The notes: a model not told the origin generated them from the sequence alone. Counted from the first letter of the stretch, positions 7,113-15,642 are shown. The stretch is DNA of 36,390 nt from Verrucomicrobiaceae bacterium (GCA_947466075.1 CANIBP010000061.1:1-36390); one strand, 5' to 3'. Program-made: numbers and translations.

Positions 7113-8093
7113 ATGGGCATCTACAACAACATCGTCGAAACCGTCGGCAAAACACCGCTGGTGAAGCTCAACAAAGTTACCGCCGGCCTCAACGCCACGA
7201 TTGCTTTGAAGTGTGAATTCTTCAATCCGCTCGGCAGCGTGAAGGACCGTATCGGCATGGCCATGATCGAAGACGCCGAGAAGAGTGGCGTTTTGAAAGC
7301 CGACACCGTCATCATCGAACCCACCAGCGGCAACACCGGCATCGCGCTCGCGTTTGTCGCTGCAGCGAAGGGCTACAAGCTCATCCTGACGATGCCTGAA
7401 ACGATGTCCATGGAACGCCGCACGCTGCTCGCGCTCTTGGGTGCTGACCTTGTCCTCACACCGGGTGCGCAGGGCATGAAAGGTGCCATCGCCAAGGCCA
7501 CTGAACTTGTCGCCAGCACGCCAAACGCGTGGATGCCGCAGCAGTTTGAAAATCCCGCCAATCCGGCCATCCACATGAAAACCACCGCTGAAGAGCTGTG
7601 GAGCGATACCGATGGCAAAATCGACATCTTCGTCGCCGCCGTCGGTACGGGTGGCACGATCACCGGCGTCACCGAAGTGCTCAAACCTCGCAAGGCAAGC
7701 TTCCAGGCCATCGCCGTCGAGCCCGAAGCCTCGCCAGTCATCAATCAGACCCTTGCTGGTCAGCCTGTGCAGCCCGGACCGCACAAAATTCAGGGCACCG
7801 GCGCTGGATTCGTTCCTGCGAACCTTCACCTCAAAGATTCGGCCGGCAATCCGCAGATCGTTGAGTGTATCAAGGTCAGCAATGATGACGCCTTCGCCAT
7901 GGCCCGCCGCATTGCCAAAGAAGAAGGCATTCTCGTCGGCATCAGCACTGGCGCCAACGTTTGCGCTGCCATCGAAGTCGCCAAGCGTCCTGAGAATGCC
8001 GGTAAACTCATCGTCACCGTCGCTTGCTCCACCGGTGAGCGTTATCTCTCCACTGCGCTGGCTGATGAAGCCCGTGCCAAAGTCGGCGCTTAA
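7113..8093 (+). CDS. cysK: cysteine synthase (O-acetylserine sulfhydrylase)
   Basis: The product makes cysteine from O-acetylserine and sulfide with PLP, in the cytoplasm. The 326-residue sequence carries the cofactor lysine in FFNPLGSVKDRIG (Lys44), the substrate loop IEPTSGNTGIALAF, the phosphate-binding GTGGTITG, and the C-terminal GISTGANVCAA. Length and motifs match the CysK/CysM fold-type II enzymes with no extension, so a cystathionine beta-synthase is unlikely. It lies between aspB and an anchored TPR gene, spaced 30 and 18 bases, so cotranscription is likely. A cysteine desulfurase that would use its product lies about 8 kb away on the other strand. I see no riboswitch upstream. Confidence 0.95.
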   Translation: MGIYNNIVETVGKTPLVKLNKVTAGLNATIALKCEFFNPLGSVKDRIGMAMIEDAEKSGVLKADTVIIEPTSGNTGIALAFVAAAKGYKLILTMPETMSMERRTLLALLGADLVLTPGAQGMKGAIAKATELVASTPNAWMPQQFENPANPAIHMKTTAEELWSDTDGKIDIFVAAVGTGGTITGVTEVLKPRKASFQAIAVEPEASPVINQTLAGQPVQPGPHKIQGTGAGFVPANLHLKDSAGNPQIVECIKVSNDDAFAMARRIAKEEGILVGISTGANVCAAIEVAKRPENAGKLIVTVACSTGERYLSTALADEARAKVGA

Positions 8094-8111
8094 TTTTTCG
8101 CCATCAATCGC

Positions 8112-9071
8112 ATGTCTGATTCCAACACGCTCTCCCAAGAAATTCCGGCCACCGGTGCAGAAAAATTCTTGGAGGACAACTTCCGTAAGCTCGTCTGGTT
8201 GTTCATCATCCTGGTGGTTTCGCTTATCGCCTACGGCTTCATCCATCACCAGAATACTCTCAAGGCCAACGAGGCCGCCGAGGCATTCACCTCGGTGAAG
8301 ACCGTGGAAGATTGCGATCTGGTCATCTCACGTTACGCTGGCACCAATGCCGCCGCTAACGCGTTGTTGGCTAAGGCCGATTTGCTATGGGATCAAAATA
8401 AGAAGACCTCCGCAGTGGATGCACTCAAGGAATTCACCACCAAGCATGCCAGCCACCCGCTTGCGGTGCAGGCATTGCTCGGCCTTGGCTCCAAACTGGA
8501 TGCCATGGGTGATCACAAGGAAGCTCAGGCTATTTTTGAACGCATCACACGCGAGTTCCCCTCCAGCGAAGCCGCTCCGCTTGCCCATGTGCGCCTTGGC
8601 GATCTTCTCTGGGCCGACGGCAAGGCTGACGACGCCAAAAAGGTCTATGAAGATCTCGCGGTGAAGTTCCCCGACCTGCCTGAATTCCAGAGCATCAGCC
8701 AGGAACGTATCGGCTGGATCGCCGCCGCGCTGCCAACCAAGGAAGTCGATCCGCCGCCAGCACCGAAGGTCGAGCCAAAACCTGCCGCTCCGATTTCGGC
8801 CATTCCCGGCATGCCCCAGATCAATCTGAAGCCAGCCGAAGGCGGCATTGGTGCCACCATTGCTCCGCCAGCCATGCTGCCGCCGCCTGCTCCTGCCGCA
8901 GTCACGCCAGCCGTCCCTGCTCCTCAGCCTGCTCCTCAGCCTGCTCCTCAGCCTGCTCCTCAGCCTGCTGCTACACCTGCGCCAGTTCCAACTCCCGCTG
9001 CATCACCAGCACCTACTCCAACACCGCCACCGGCTCCGGTCACTCCGCCTCCAGCGGCACCGAAGTTGTGA
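8112..9071 (+). CDS. YfgM-like membrane-anchored TPR protein with a Pro-rich tail
   Basis: The 319-residue protein has a short cytoplasmic N-terminus, one membrane segment (about 27-43, LVWLFIILVVSLIAYGF), and a periplasmic helical repeat domain (about 50-210) with TPR-like units such as LLAKADLLWDQNKKTSAVDAL, AVQALLGLGSKLDAMGDHKE and AHVRLGDLLWADGKADDAKK. This resembles YfgM/YbgF-type proteins that work with secretion or envelope-assembly machinery. From about residue 215 to the end it is nearly all Pro, Ala, Val and Thr, with four exact 12-bp repeats encoding PAPQ (8917-8964); such tails often span the periplasm or are flexible linkers. The gene ends 6 bases before a REPIN-like hairpin. The exact partner is unknown. 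Confidence 0.75.
   Translation: MSDSNTLSQEIPATGAEKFLEDNFRKLVWLFIILVVSLIAYGFIHHQNTLKANEAAEAFTSVKTVEDCDLVISRYAGTNAAANALLAKADLLWDQNKKTSAVDALKEFTTKHASHPLAVQALLGLGSKLDAMGDHKEAQAIFERITREFPSSEAAPLAHVRLGDLLWADGKADDAKKVYEDLAVKFPDLPEFQSISQERIGWIAAALPTKEVDPPPAPKVEPKPAAPISAIPGMPQINLKPAEGGIGATIAPPAMLPPPAPAAVTPAVPAPQPAPQPAPQPAPQPAATPAPVPTPAASPAPTPTPPPAPVTPPPAAPKL
8917..8964 (+). repeat. 4 x 12-bp coding tandem repeat (PAPQ)
   Basis: The 12-base unit CTGCTCCTCAGC occurs four times without change inside the TPR gene, encoding Pro-Ala-Pro-Gln repeats in the flexible tail. Exact identity of the copies suggests recent slippage, so copy number may vary between strains. Confidence 0.9.
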
Positions 9072-9076
9072 CAAGT

Positions 9077-9149
9077 ACGACGGACACTCTTGTCCGTCGG
9101 TTTTGGGCGTGCCGAACGTTTTGCTTCGACAGACAAGAGTGTCTGTCGT
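9077..9149. repeat. REPIN-like double palindrome between convergent genes
   Basis: Two 22-bp elements in inverted orientation (9078-9099 and 9127-9148) each form their own hairpin: CGACGGAC/GTCCGTCG with loop ACTCTT, and CGACAGAC/GTCTGTCG with loop AAGAGT. The two loops are exactly complementary, and the whole forms one long hairpin with only two non-Watson-Crick positions, one of them G-T, flanked by one more A-T pair. This is the architecture of REPINs, non-autonomous elements made of two inverted REP sequences. It fills the gap between the TPR gene and the convergent aminotransferase and could end transcription from both sides. Confidence 0.8.
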
Positions 9150-9152
9150 TCT

Positions 9153-10340
9153 TCAGGCCACCCACTCAGCAATCGCCGCGATCACTTCATTGCGCTGCGC
9201 CTCAGTGAGTTCGCCGTAAATCGGAATACTCAGCACCTCGCCCGCAACGCGATGCGAGACATCGCAGCCGCTGAGTGAGCTTGCGGGCAGATTCGCAAAA
9301 CACTTCTGCTGGTCGAGGGTGACAGGATAGTAGATGTCGCAGCCGATCTTCTTGGCCACGAGATGGTCACGCAATGCATCGCGTTTACCGCCGAGCACAC
9401 GCAGCGTGAACTGGTTCCAGATGTGCGAGTTGTGCTCGTAACTGACGGGAAGCACGATCTTGGCATTTTGAGCGGCCAACCAAGTATCTTGCGTCGCCAC
9501 ACACTTGCAGTGCGCCGGATTGGCCTGCACCACGCCGTTCAGTTTGCTAAGCTCGGTGATGTAATGCGTCGCGTTGCGCTGACGATCCGCCGTGTATTGG
9601 GCATAGCGCTTTACTTTAACGCTCAGCAGCGCGCATTGGAGTGTGTCCATGCGGAAATTGCCGCCGACGTAGTGATGGTAATACTTCGGCTTGCCGCCAT
9701 GCACGCGCAGCACGCGGGCGTACTCGGCCATTTCGTCGTCATTCGTCACTAGCATGCCGCTGTCGCCGAAACCACCGAGGTTCTTGCTCGGGAAGAAGCT
9801 GTAGGTGCCGAATTCGCTCATCGTACCAGCCTGACGGCCCTTGTATTGCGCGCCGATGGATTGCGCGGTGTCCTCGATCACCTTGAGGCCGTGTTCCTTC
9901 GCCAGCGCGAGGATCGGGTCCATGTCCGCGCATTGACCAAACAGATGCACCGGCATGATGACCTTGGTTTTGGCCGTGATCTTCTTCCGAGCGTCGTTCA
10001 CGTCCATGTTGAAACAGATCGGGCACACATCCGTGAACACCGGCACCGCACCAAGTCGCGAAACAGCTCCTGCTGTGGCGAAAAACGTGAAGGCGGGGCA
10101 CAACACCTCATCACCAGGCTGGATATTCAGCGCCATAAGCGCCAGCAACAATGCATCCGTGCCCGAGGAAACGGACAACGCATGCTTCGCACCTGTCATG
10201 GTTGCGATTTCCTTTTCAAACGTCTCCATCTCCGGCCCCATGATGAACCGGCCATGCTTCAGCACCTGGGTGAAAGCGGCCTGAAGCTCGGATTCGAGAG
10301 GGTGGTTCTGAGCGTTAACGTCGAGGAGTGGGACGGGCAT
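9153..10340 (-). CDS. DegT/DnrJ/EryC1/StrS-family sugar aminotransferase
   Basis: Members of this PLP family aminate keto-sugar nucleotides used for surface polysaccharides, lipopolysaccharide or glycoproteins. The 395-residue protein shows the usual start VPLLDVNAQNHPLESELQAA, the cofactor region SVSSGTDALLLALMA, EVLCPAFTFFATAGAV, IEDTAQSIGAQYKG, and the Schiff-base lysine in SFFPSKNLGGFGDSGM (Lys186). NFRMDTLQCALLSVKVK and the C-terminal IYYPVTLDQQKCF are also typical; the latter resembles UDP-linked 2-acetamido-3-oxo-glucuronate aminotransferases (WbpE/WlbC type), but the substrate cannot be fixed. No other sugar-nucleotide genes are nearby, which makes its pathway unclear. It is the last gene of the long - strand run, 40 bases after argS, and ends four bases from the REPIN-like hairpin. 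Confidence 0.9.
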   Translation of the reverse strand: MPVPLLDVNAQNHPLESELQAAFTQVLKHGRFIMGPEMETFEKEIATMTGAKHALSVSSGTDALLLALMALNIQPGDEVLCPAFTFFATAGAVSRLGAVPVFTDVCPICFNMDVNDARKKITAKTKVIMPVHLFGQCADMDPILALAKEHGLKVIEDTAQSIGAQYKGRQAGTMSEFGTYSFFPSKNLGGFGDSGMLVTNDDEMAEYARVLRVHGGKPKYYHHYVGGNFRMDTLQCALLSVKVKRYAQYTADRQRNATHYITELSKLNGVVQANPAHCKCVATQDTWLAAQNAKIVLPVSYEHNSHIWNQFTLRVLGGKRDALRDHLVAKKIGCDIYYPVTLDQQKCFANLPASSLSGCDVSHRVAGEVLSIPIYGELTEAQRNEVIAAIAEWVA

Positions 10341-10380
10341 AAGAGTGAGAAAGATGAATGAAGATTGATCAAAAGGCGAG

Positions 10381-12090
10381 CTACATCCGCTCCGTCGTCT
10401 GAATGCCCAGCAGGCCGAGGCCGGTTTTCAAAATACGACTTGTGGCATCGCAAAGCGTGAGGCGCGTGTTACGCACGGCCCCTTCGGCACGCAGCACGTT
10501 GCAGGCTTCGTAGAAGCTGTGGTAGGTGTCGGCGAGTTCGTAGAGGTAACCGGCGAGCAGGTTCGGGCGATGATCAAAGAGCACGTCGTGCGTGGTTTCG
10601 GCGAACTGGGCGAGTTTCATCGCCAACGCACGTTCGGCAGGATCGGTGATCGTCAAATCGGGCGTCAACGTGACTTCGCCATCCAACTTGCGGAAGATGC
10701 TCTTGGTGCGGACGTAGGCGTTGATGAGGTAGGGCGCGGTGTTGCCTTGCAGCGCGAGCATCTTGTCCCAACTGAACTTGTAGTCGGTCATGCGGTGCTG
10801 GCTGAGTTCGGCGTATTTCACGGCACCGGTGCCGATGACTTGAGCGATCTGCGCTTTTTCGTCATCGGAGAAGCCTTCACGCTCGGCAACTACGACAGCG
10901 GCGCGTTCAACGGCTTCATCGAGCACTTCGAGTAAGCCCACGCTCTCGCCGGAACGCGTTTTGAACATCTTGCCGTCCTGGCCGAGGATGCTGCCGAAGG
11001 CGATGTGACGCATGACGGTGGTCTGGCCGCGCTTCTTGGCGACTTGGAAAAGCTGGCGGAAGTGCAACTCCTGCGGCGCACCGACGACATACCAGATTTC
11101 ATCGGCCTGCCATGCGTTGATGCGATGATCAATCGTCGCGAGATCGGTCGTCGCATAAAGGAAGCCGCCGTCGCTCTTGCGAATGAGACAGGGCTTGTCG
11201 GCGAGTTCTGGCACATCGCGGAAGAACACGCAGGTGGCACCATCGCTGATCTCGGCGATGCCGCTGGCGAGCAGATTCTCGACGAGTGGAGCGAGCTGGT
11301 CGTTGTAATGGCTCTCGCCGAGGAAGTGATCGAAGAGAACATCGAGCTTCTCGTAGATGGTGCGAAGCTGATCGAGCGAGAGCGCCACGCAGCGCTTCCA
11401 GATGTCGAGGTTTTCGGCATCGCCTTGTTGAAGCTTCACGAGTTCATTGCGGCAAGTAGTTAGCACCGCTTCGTCAGCCTTCGTCTGCGCGTTCACGTTC
11501 TTGTAAACACGCACCAGTTCATGAATCGGGTCTTTTTCGAGCGCGGCGTGATCGAGAATGGTCTTCCAGCCGTGCAGGATCATGCCGAACTGCGTGCCCC
11601 AGTCGCCGATGTGGTTGTCGGTGATGACGGTGTGGCCGATGAAGCGGGCGATGCGGGCAAGGCAGTCGCCAATGAACGTGCTACGAATGTGGCCGACATG
11701 CATCGGCTTGGCGATGTTTGGCGCAGAGAAATCGACCACGATGCGTTGCGATTTCTCGACAGGCGGCACGCCGAGATGGTCGTCTTTGACGATGAGACCG
11801 AGCTTCTGGCCGAGTGCTGCCGCGCTGAGTGTGAAATTGAGGAAGCCGGGGCCGTCCACGGTGATTTTTTCGCAAAGATCATCCACTTGGAGCGCTACTT
11901 TGATCTGTTCCGCCAAAGCGCGTGGGTTGGTCTTGAGCTGCTTACCCAATGTCATCGCCGCATTGCTCTGATAGTCGCCAAAACGCGTGTCGGAGGCGAT
12001 GACGACGGACACGGCGAAGCCTTCGGGCAAAGCGATGCCAGCACTGGTGAAAGCGGCTTGGAGACGGGAGGTGAGAACGGCGCGGAACAT
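10381..12090 (-). CDS. argS: arginyl-tRNA synthetase
   Basis: This class I synthetase attaches arginine to its tRNA. The 569-residue length is normal. An N-terminal Add-1 domain (about 1-90, with FGDYQSNAAM and GPGFLNFTLS) precedes the catalytic Rossmann fold with the HIGH-like HVGH (131-134, in APNIAKPMHVGHIRST) and ITDNHIGDWGTQFG. The KMSKS position reads GKMFKTRSGE near residue 372, a relaxed form typical of ArgRS. A helical DALR anticodon-binding domain closes the protein (about 450-569, including DYKFSWDKMLALQGNTAPYL and YLYELADTYHSFYEACNVL). It lies 45 bases after birA, in a gap that contains short tandem repeats. Confidence 0.96.
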   Translation of the reverse strand: MFRAVLTSRLQAAFTSAGIALPEGFAVSVVIASDTRFGDYQSNAAMTLGKQLKTNPRALAEQIKVALQVDDLCEKITVDGPGFLNFTLSAAALGQKLGLIVKDDHLGVPPVEKSQRIVVDFSAPNIAKPMHVGHIRSTFIGDCLARIARFIGHTVITDNHIGDWGTQFGMILHGWKTILDHAALEKDPIHELVRVYKNVNAQTKADEAVLTTCRNELVKLQQGDAENLDIWKRCVALSLDQLRTIYEKLDVLFDHFLGESHYNDQLAPLVENLLASGIAEISDGATCVFFRDVPELADKPCLIRKSDGGFLYATTDLATIDHRINAWQADEIWYVVGAPQELHFRQLFQVAKKRGQTTVMRHIAFGSILGQDGKMFKTRSGESVGLLEVLDEAVERAAVVVAEREGFSDDEKAQIAQVIGTGAVKYAELSQHRMTDYKFSWDKMLALQGNTAPYLINAYVRTKSIFRKLDGEVTLTPDLTITDPAERALAMKLAQFAETTHDVLFDHRPNLLAGYLYELADTYHSFYEACNVLRAEGAVRNTRLTLCDATSRILKTGLGLLGIQTTERM

Positions 12091-12105
12091 GGGGCGCGCA
12101 CTTTT

Positions 12106-12133
12106 AATGACGAATGACGAATGTCGAATGCGG
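12106..12133. repeat. four 7-bp tandem repeats between birA and argS
   Basis: Units AATGACG, AATGACG, AATGTCG and AATGCGG follow one another from 12106 to 12133, filling most of the gap from the birA stop (12136) to the argS start (12090, - strand). The unit is AATGNNG. No gene or promoter motif is evident inside. Confidence 0.8.
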
Positions 12134-12135
12134 AA

Positions 12136-12906
12136 TTACACCCGGCGGACCTCTTCGGCGCTGGTCAGGGTGTGGGTGCTGCCGTCGTTGAGTTGCAGGA
12201 TGAGGTGGCCTTCCTCATTCAAATCGAGCACACGTCCAAACATCTCGCCTTGAGGTGTACGGGCGCGGATTTGGCGGCCTAGGAGCCAGCTTCGTTGACG
12301 CACTTCGGCAATCGCAGAGTAGAACTCACCGGTCAGATGTTGAAATTCGTCATGCAGGGCGGTGAGCAAGCGATGAGCGAGACTATTGCGTTCCAGTTCG
12401 TTGAGCGTCTGAGATTGCAACTCTTTCAGCAGCGAGGTGGCAACGATGTCAGGGGCAAATTCTCGAGCATTGACGTTCAAGCCGATGCCGAGCACGAGCA
12501 GCATGCCTTCACGCGTTGAAACGGTCTCGGCGAGCAGGCCACTGATCTTTTGGTCGCTCAAGTAGATGTCGTTTGGCCATTTGATGCGCGGCTGCAGCGG
12601 CAGTTCGGCCTCGATGGCTTTGCAGATGGCGAGAGCGGCAAGGGTGGTGATGCGTGGCCAGAGTTCGAGCGGTGCTTCAGGCCGCAGGAGCATTGAGAAC
12701 ATCAAATCTTTCCCTCGCGGGGCGATCCAGCGGTTGTCGCGACGGCCACGGCCCTGAGTTTGTGATTCGGTGAAGACGACGGTGCCGACGGGCAAGTTGG
12801 CGGCGTTTTGCTTGAGCCAGTCGCTGGTGGAAGCGATTTCATCCAGCACCGTGACTTGCCACGGCAGCGTGGGATCGTTCAGGGTGTTGGCGTCGAGCGG
12901 GATCAT
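12136..12906 (-). CDS. birA: biotin--[acetyl-CoA-carboxylase] ligase, no regulatory domain
   Basis: The product activates biotin with ATP and joins it to the lysine of biotin carboxyl carrier proteins. The 256-residue sequence holds the biotinoyl-AMP loop GRGRRDNRWIAPRG (52-65), the catalytic lysine in RIKWPNDIYL (Lys109), GLLAETVSTREG and LGIGLNVNA, then a small C-terminal SH3-like domain (GRQIRARTPQGEMFGRVLDL). The N-terminal winged helix of E. coli BirA is missing, so this is a monofunctional (class I) ligase without repressor function. Its start overlaps the stop of the CDF transporter gene by four bases (ATGA), indicating one transcript. Confidence 0.94.
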   Translation of the reverse strand: MIPLDANTLNDPTLPWQVTVLDEIASTSDWLKQNAANLPVGTVVFTESQTQGRGRRDNRWIAPRGKDLMFSMLLRPEAPLELWPRITTLAALAICKAIEAELPLQPRIKWPNDIYLSDQKISGLLAETVSTREGMLLVLGIGLNVNAREFAPDIVATSLLKELQSQTLNELERNSLAHRLLTALHDEFQHLTGEFYSAIAEVRQRSWLLGRQIRARTPQGEMFGRVLDLNEEGHLILQLNDGSTHTLTSAEEVRRV

Positions 12907-13829
12907 GCACGTTTGTAGTTGGGATCGCTGGCTTCGCCGTGCTGGTGAAGTTCATCGTGATCACCGAGACATTCGAGGTGCGTGGTGATGAGCACGGGAT
13001 TGGCCACGCTGGCCTGAACGGCGTGTTCGATCTCGGTGGCGGTCCGGTGGGCATCTCGCAGCATGATTTCATCGGGGAACAGGAGATGCACTTCGACGTA
13101 GTGCATTTCACCGGCATCGCGATGACGCAGGGCGTGGAACTTGAGGCCATGTTTTTCGGTTTCACGGCGCAGAGCCGCATCAAGTGATGCGTTGAGTTTG
13201 GGGTCAGCGCTGTCCATGAGGCCACCGACGCTTTGGCGCATGAGTCCGTAGCCAGTCCAGATGATGTTCGCAGCCATGATGAGACCGCAGATGGAGTCCC
13301 AGCTATGCCAGCCAGTCAGGGCGACGAGGCCGAGGCCCACGATGGCACCGAGACTGGTCCACACATCGGTGAGCACGTGCTTGCCGTTGGATTCGAGAAT
13401 GATTGAGCCCGAGCGTTTGCCGGTGCGGATGAGGTAAGTTCCGAGCGCGGCGTTGATGATGATGGTTAGCGCGGTGAGAGCTAGACCTTGATCCAGATTG
13501 GATGGTGGCAGGTGCAGCAGCAAACGACGCACGGATTCATAGATGATAAAAATCGCTGCGACGATTATCAGGCCACCCTCGATGCCAGCAGAGAAGAAGG
13601 CGATCTTGCTGTGTCCGTAGGGGTGGTCGTCGTCCGCAGGTTTGTGCAGCAGGCCAAGGCTGAAGGAAGCGAACATCACGGCGGCGACGTGGACGACGGA
13701 CTCCGCGGCGTCACCCAAGATGGCTGCTGAGCCGGTGAGCACATACGCGCCCACTTTGAGCACGAGCATGAGAAATCCAATGCCCAGTGAGATCCGCATG
13801 GCGCGTGTGGCATCGGTGGTGTTGCTCAT
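12903..13829 (-). CDS. cation diffusion facilitator family metal transporter
   Basis: Proteins of this family export divalent metals such as zinc, cobalt, iron or manganese across the inner membrane in exchange for protons. The 308-residue protein has about six membrane segments. The metal-site region in the second segment reads ILGDAAESVVHVAAVMF (Asp40, His47), the loop HPYGHSKIAFFSAG (69-82) is a family hallmark, and the fifth segment carries GKHVLTDVWTSLG with the HxxxD pair. A cytoplasmic C-terminal domain (HALRHRDAGEMHYVEVHLLF) ends in a His-rich tail (LGDHDELHQHGEAS) that may bind metal. Metal specificity cannot be read. It overlaps birA by four bases and starts six bases after the HAD phosphatase gene. 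Confidence 0.92.
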   Translation of the reverse strand: MSNTTDATRAMRISLGIGFLMLVLKVGAYVLTGSAAILGDAAESVVHVAAVMFASFSLGLLHKPADDDHPYGHSKIAFFSAGIEGGLIIVAAIFIIYESVRRLLLHLPPSNLDQGLALTALTIIINAALGTYLIRTGKRSGSIILESNGKHVLTDVWTSLGAIVGLGLVALTGWHSWDSICGLIMAANIIWTGYGLMRQSVGGLMDSADPKLNASLDAALRRETEKHGLKFHALRHRDAGEMHYVEVHLLFPDEIMLRDAHRTATEIEHAVQASVANPVLITTHLECLGDHDELHQHGEASDPNYKRA

Positions 13830-13835
13830 GGCGGA

Positions 13836-14528
13836 TCAGGCTTGCAGCAGCAGATCGACGATCGCAGGCACGTCGGCAAACGAATCAACAGTGCGCCAGG
13901 GATTCAGGGCGCTCAATTCATCGGCCGAATACTGTCCGGTGGCGACGGCGAGGCATTTCGCGCCGAACGCTTCGGCGCAGCGGATGTCCTTCGGTGTGTC
14001 GCCGATGACAATGACATCGGAGATGTCATAACGCACTCCCGTAGCCTCCTGCATGCGCTCCAAGGCGACTGGGCCGAGTTTGTTGCGGTCATGGTGATCG
14101 CTGCCAAAGCCGCCGTCGATGAAATGCTCATTGATGCCATGGCGAGTGAGTTTGATTACAGCTCCCCGGCGCACGTTGCCAGTGAGCAGGCCGAGATGTG
14201 CCGCGCTTTCCTTGCGCAATGATTGCAGCAGATCAATAACGCCGGGAAGCGTGAAGCCGCTGAAGTCGGCGGCTTGCAAGCGGCGCTGAAGATGGGAGAG
14301 ATAGAGATTGAGGAAGGCCGTGACTTCCTGCGGTGGATGTTCACGGTTCACATGTTGAAACACATCCATTGCGATCGCCGGATCCGTGGAACCGGCGAGT
14401 TGCAGTGCTGGCAAAGCATCGCGCTGAATGCCGAAGTGCTCCTCTGCTGCATCGAGAATTGCCGCACCGCCAGCGCCATTGCTGTCAATGAGTGTGCCGT
14501 CGATGTCGAAGAGTAACAGGCGCGGCAT
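13836..14528 (-). CDS. HAD-family phosphatase (phosphoglycolate phosphatase-like)
   Basis: The 230-residue protein has all four HAD motifs: nucleophile DIDGTLIDSN (8-17), LLTGN in motif II, the lysine in RNKLGPVAL (motif III), and VIVIGDTPKDIRCAEAFG (motif IV). The helical cap between motifs I and II is of the Gph/beta-phosphoglucomutase type. It probably dephosphorylates a small metabolite, perhaps 2-phosphoglycolate, but HAD substrates are hard to predict. ATG 14528 is chosen because it places the nucleophile at residue 8, as usual, and begins one base after the preceding stop; the open frame continues upstream to 14570. It belongs to the - strand run and lies six bases before the CDF gene. 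Confidence 0.88.
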   Translation of the reverse strand: MPRLLLFDIDGTLIDSNGAGGAAILDAAEEHFGIQRDALPALQLAGSTDPAIAMDVFQHVNREHPPQEVTAFLNLYLSHLQRRLQAADFSGFTLPGVIDLLQSLRKESAAHLGLLTGNVRRGAVIKLTRHGINEHFIDGGFGSDHHDRNKLGPVALERMQEATGVRYDISDVIVIGDTPKDIRCAEAFGAKCLAVATGQYSADELSALNPWRTVDSFADVPAIVDLLLQA

Positions 14529-14529
14529 T

Positions 14530-15078
14530 TCAGTGCGGTTTCGCAGCGGCTGTTGGCTTGGCGGCACCACCGGTGTTGGTGGGCGAGTATTTGGCGACGA
14601 GGAAAGCGCCTGCAGCAGCCATCACGCAGCCGACGAGGAATAACGGCGGCAGACTTTTGAAGTCCATGTGCTCACGTTCTTTCCACATCGCAGCCATGGT
14701 GTTGATGATCGGCGCACCCGCAAAGACGATGGGCATCACCGCCGCAGCGGCTGCGCCTTTATAAATCGGTGCCGCAGCGCCAAGTGCTAGAACGAGGGTG
14801 AAAGCACCCAGCGCACCTGCCACACCGGCGATGAGACTCACCGGGATGGCGCTGCCTTCAGCACCTGTGAAATTCCAGTTCGTGCCACGTGCCTTGAGCA
14901 CCATGGCGGCGATGAGTCCGATGATCGCATAGGCGATGCAGACAAACAGGAAGGCTTTGAGTCCTGCATTCGGCGTTTCAGGCCCCATGGGCATCATGCC
15001 ACGGCCTTTATGCAAAATAACGCCATACACGCCCCAGGAGAGCACAGTTAGAAGGGCATAAATAATCCAGGTTTCCAT
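14530..15078 (-). CDS. small multi-pass membrane protein, EamA/DMT-like
   Basis: The 182-residue protein has about five hydrophobic segments: WIIYALLTVLSWGVYGVIL at the start, AFLFVCIAYAIIGLIAAMVL, IPVSLIAGVAGALGAFTLVL, the Ala-rich APIYKGAAAAAVMPIVFAG, and LPPLFLVGCVMAAAGAFLV. A Pro/Thr/Ala-rich tail follows. The pattern resembles half of a drug/metabolite (EamA-type) transporter, so it could dimerise, but no substrate can be assigned. ATG 15078 is used because the membrane segment begins there; the upstream open frame is basic and not membrane-like. Its stop lies one base before the HAD gene start, which suggests coupled expression. Confidence 0.75.
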   Translation of the reverse strand: METWIIYALLTVLSWGVYGVILHKGRGMMPMGPETPNAGLKAFLFVCIAYAIIGLIAAMVLKARGTNWNFTGAEGSAIPVSLIAGVAGALGAFTLVLALGAAAPIYKGAAAAAVMPIVFAGAPIINTMAAMWKEREHMDFKSLPPLFLVGCVMAAAGAFLVAKYSPTNTGGAAKPTAAAKPH

Positions 15079-15166
15079 TTTCTTAGTTTTGGGTTGGGAG
15101 TTCACGGTGGGTGGGAATGGGGAGCGATGAATTGCCGTGGAAGAACGCCTGTCACAACGCCTTTGT

Positions 15167-15622
15167 TCACTTTTTGTGGTCAAGAAAAGCTGCCAGAGCC
15201 AGCAGTCGCTTTTGAGTTTCGCGCCTGAGTTGTATGAGCATGAGGGGATGAAGAGTCCAACGCAGGCACCAGGGTCTCGCGACGAACTTGAATTTATAAA
15301 CCACCAGCGAGCCATTCGCATTGTCTTGATGGCGGATCGAGGCGGCGAACTGGTCAAAGAATGGCGGACGGTTGATCATCTCCACAGCGGCAATATCGCC
15401 GAGCTTGAACGTGACGTAGCGAGTTTCGATGCCAATGAGTCCGAACCACGGTTTGCCTACACAGAGAGAAGTGGCTCCAGCACAGGCTTGTTGGTGCCCT
15501 TGCGTGAGTCGTGCCTCTTTGAGAAGTGAATCCCACCCCAAACGCCGGGAGTAGTCATGCAGCAGCGCAAAGACTTCCGTTGATGTGACAGGCATCTGCT
15601 GTTGAACGGTCGCGGAAGGCAT
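15167..15622 (-). CDS. SRPBCC/START-like domain protein
   Basis: The 151-residue protein looks like a member of the SRPBCC superfamily (START/polyketide-cyclase-like fold), a helix-grip fold with a hydrophobic pocket for lipids or small ligands. Signs are the start VQQQMPVTSTEVFALLHDYSRR, the centre YVTFKLGDIAAVEMINRPPFF, the strand SLVVYKFKFVARP, and the long C-terminal helix IQLRRETQKRLLALAAFLDH. There is no signal peptide. The ligand is unknown. It starts 20 bases after the thioesterase gene and precedes the EamA-like gene by 88 bases. Confidence 0.65.
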   Translation of the reverse strand: MPSATVQQQMPVTSTEVFALLHDYSRRLGWDSLLKEARLTQGHQQACAGATSLCVGKPWFGLIGIETRYVTFKLGDIAAVEMINRPPFFDQFAASIRHQDNANGSLVVYKFKFVARPWCLRWTLHPLMLIQLRRETQKRLLALAAFLDHKK

Positions 15623-15642
15623 GGATTGGCGACAAACTTAGT

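Noticed and set aside
5955..8249. 764-residue open frame on the - strand, the longest in the window
   Set aside because: Antisense to the aspartate aminotransferase, cysK and the start of the TPR gene, all of which have intact motifs. The translation is Gly/Asp/Val/Phe-rich and resembles no family.
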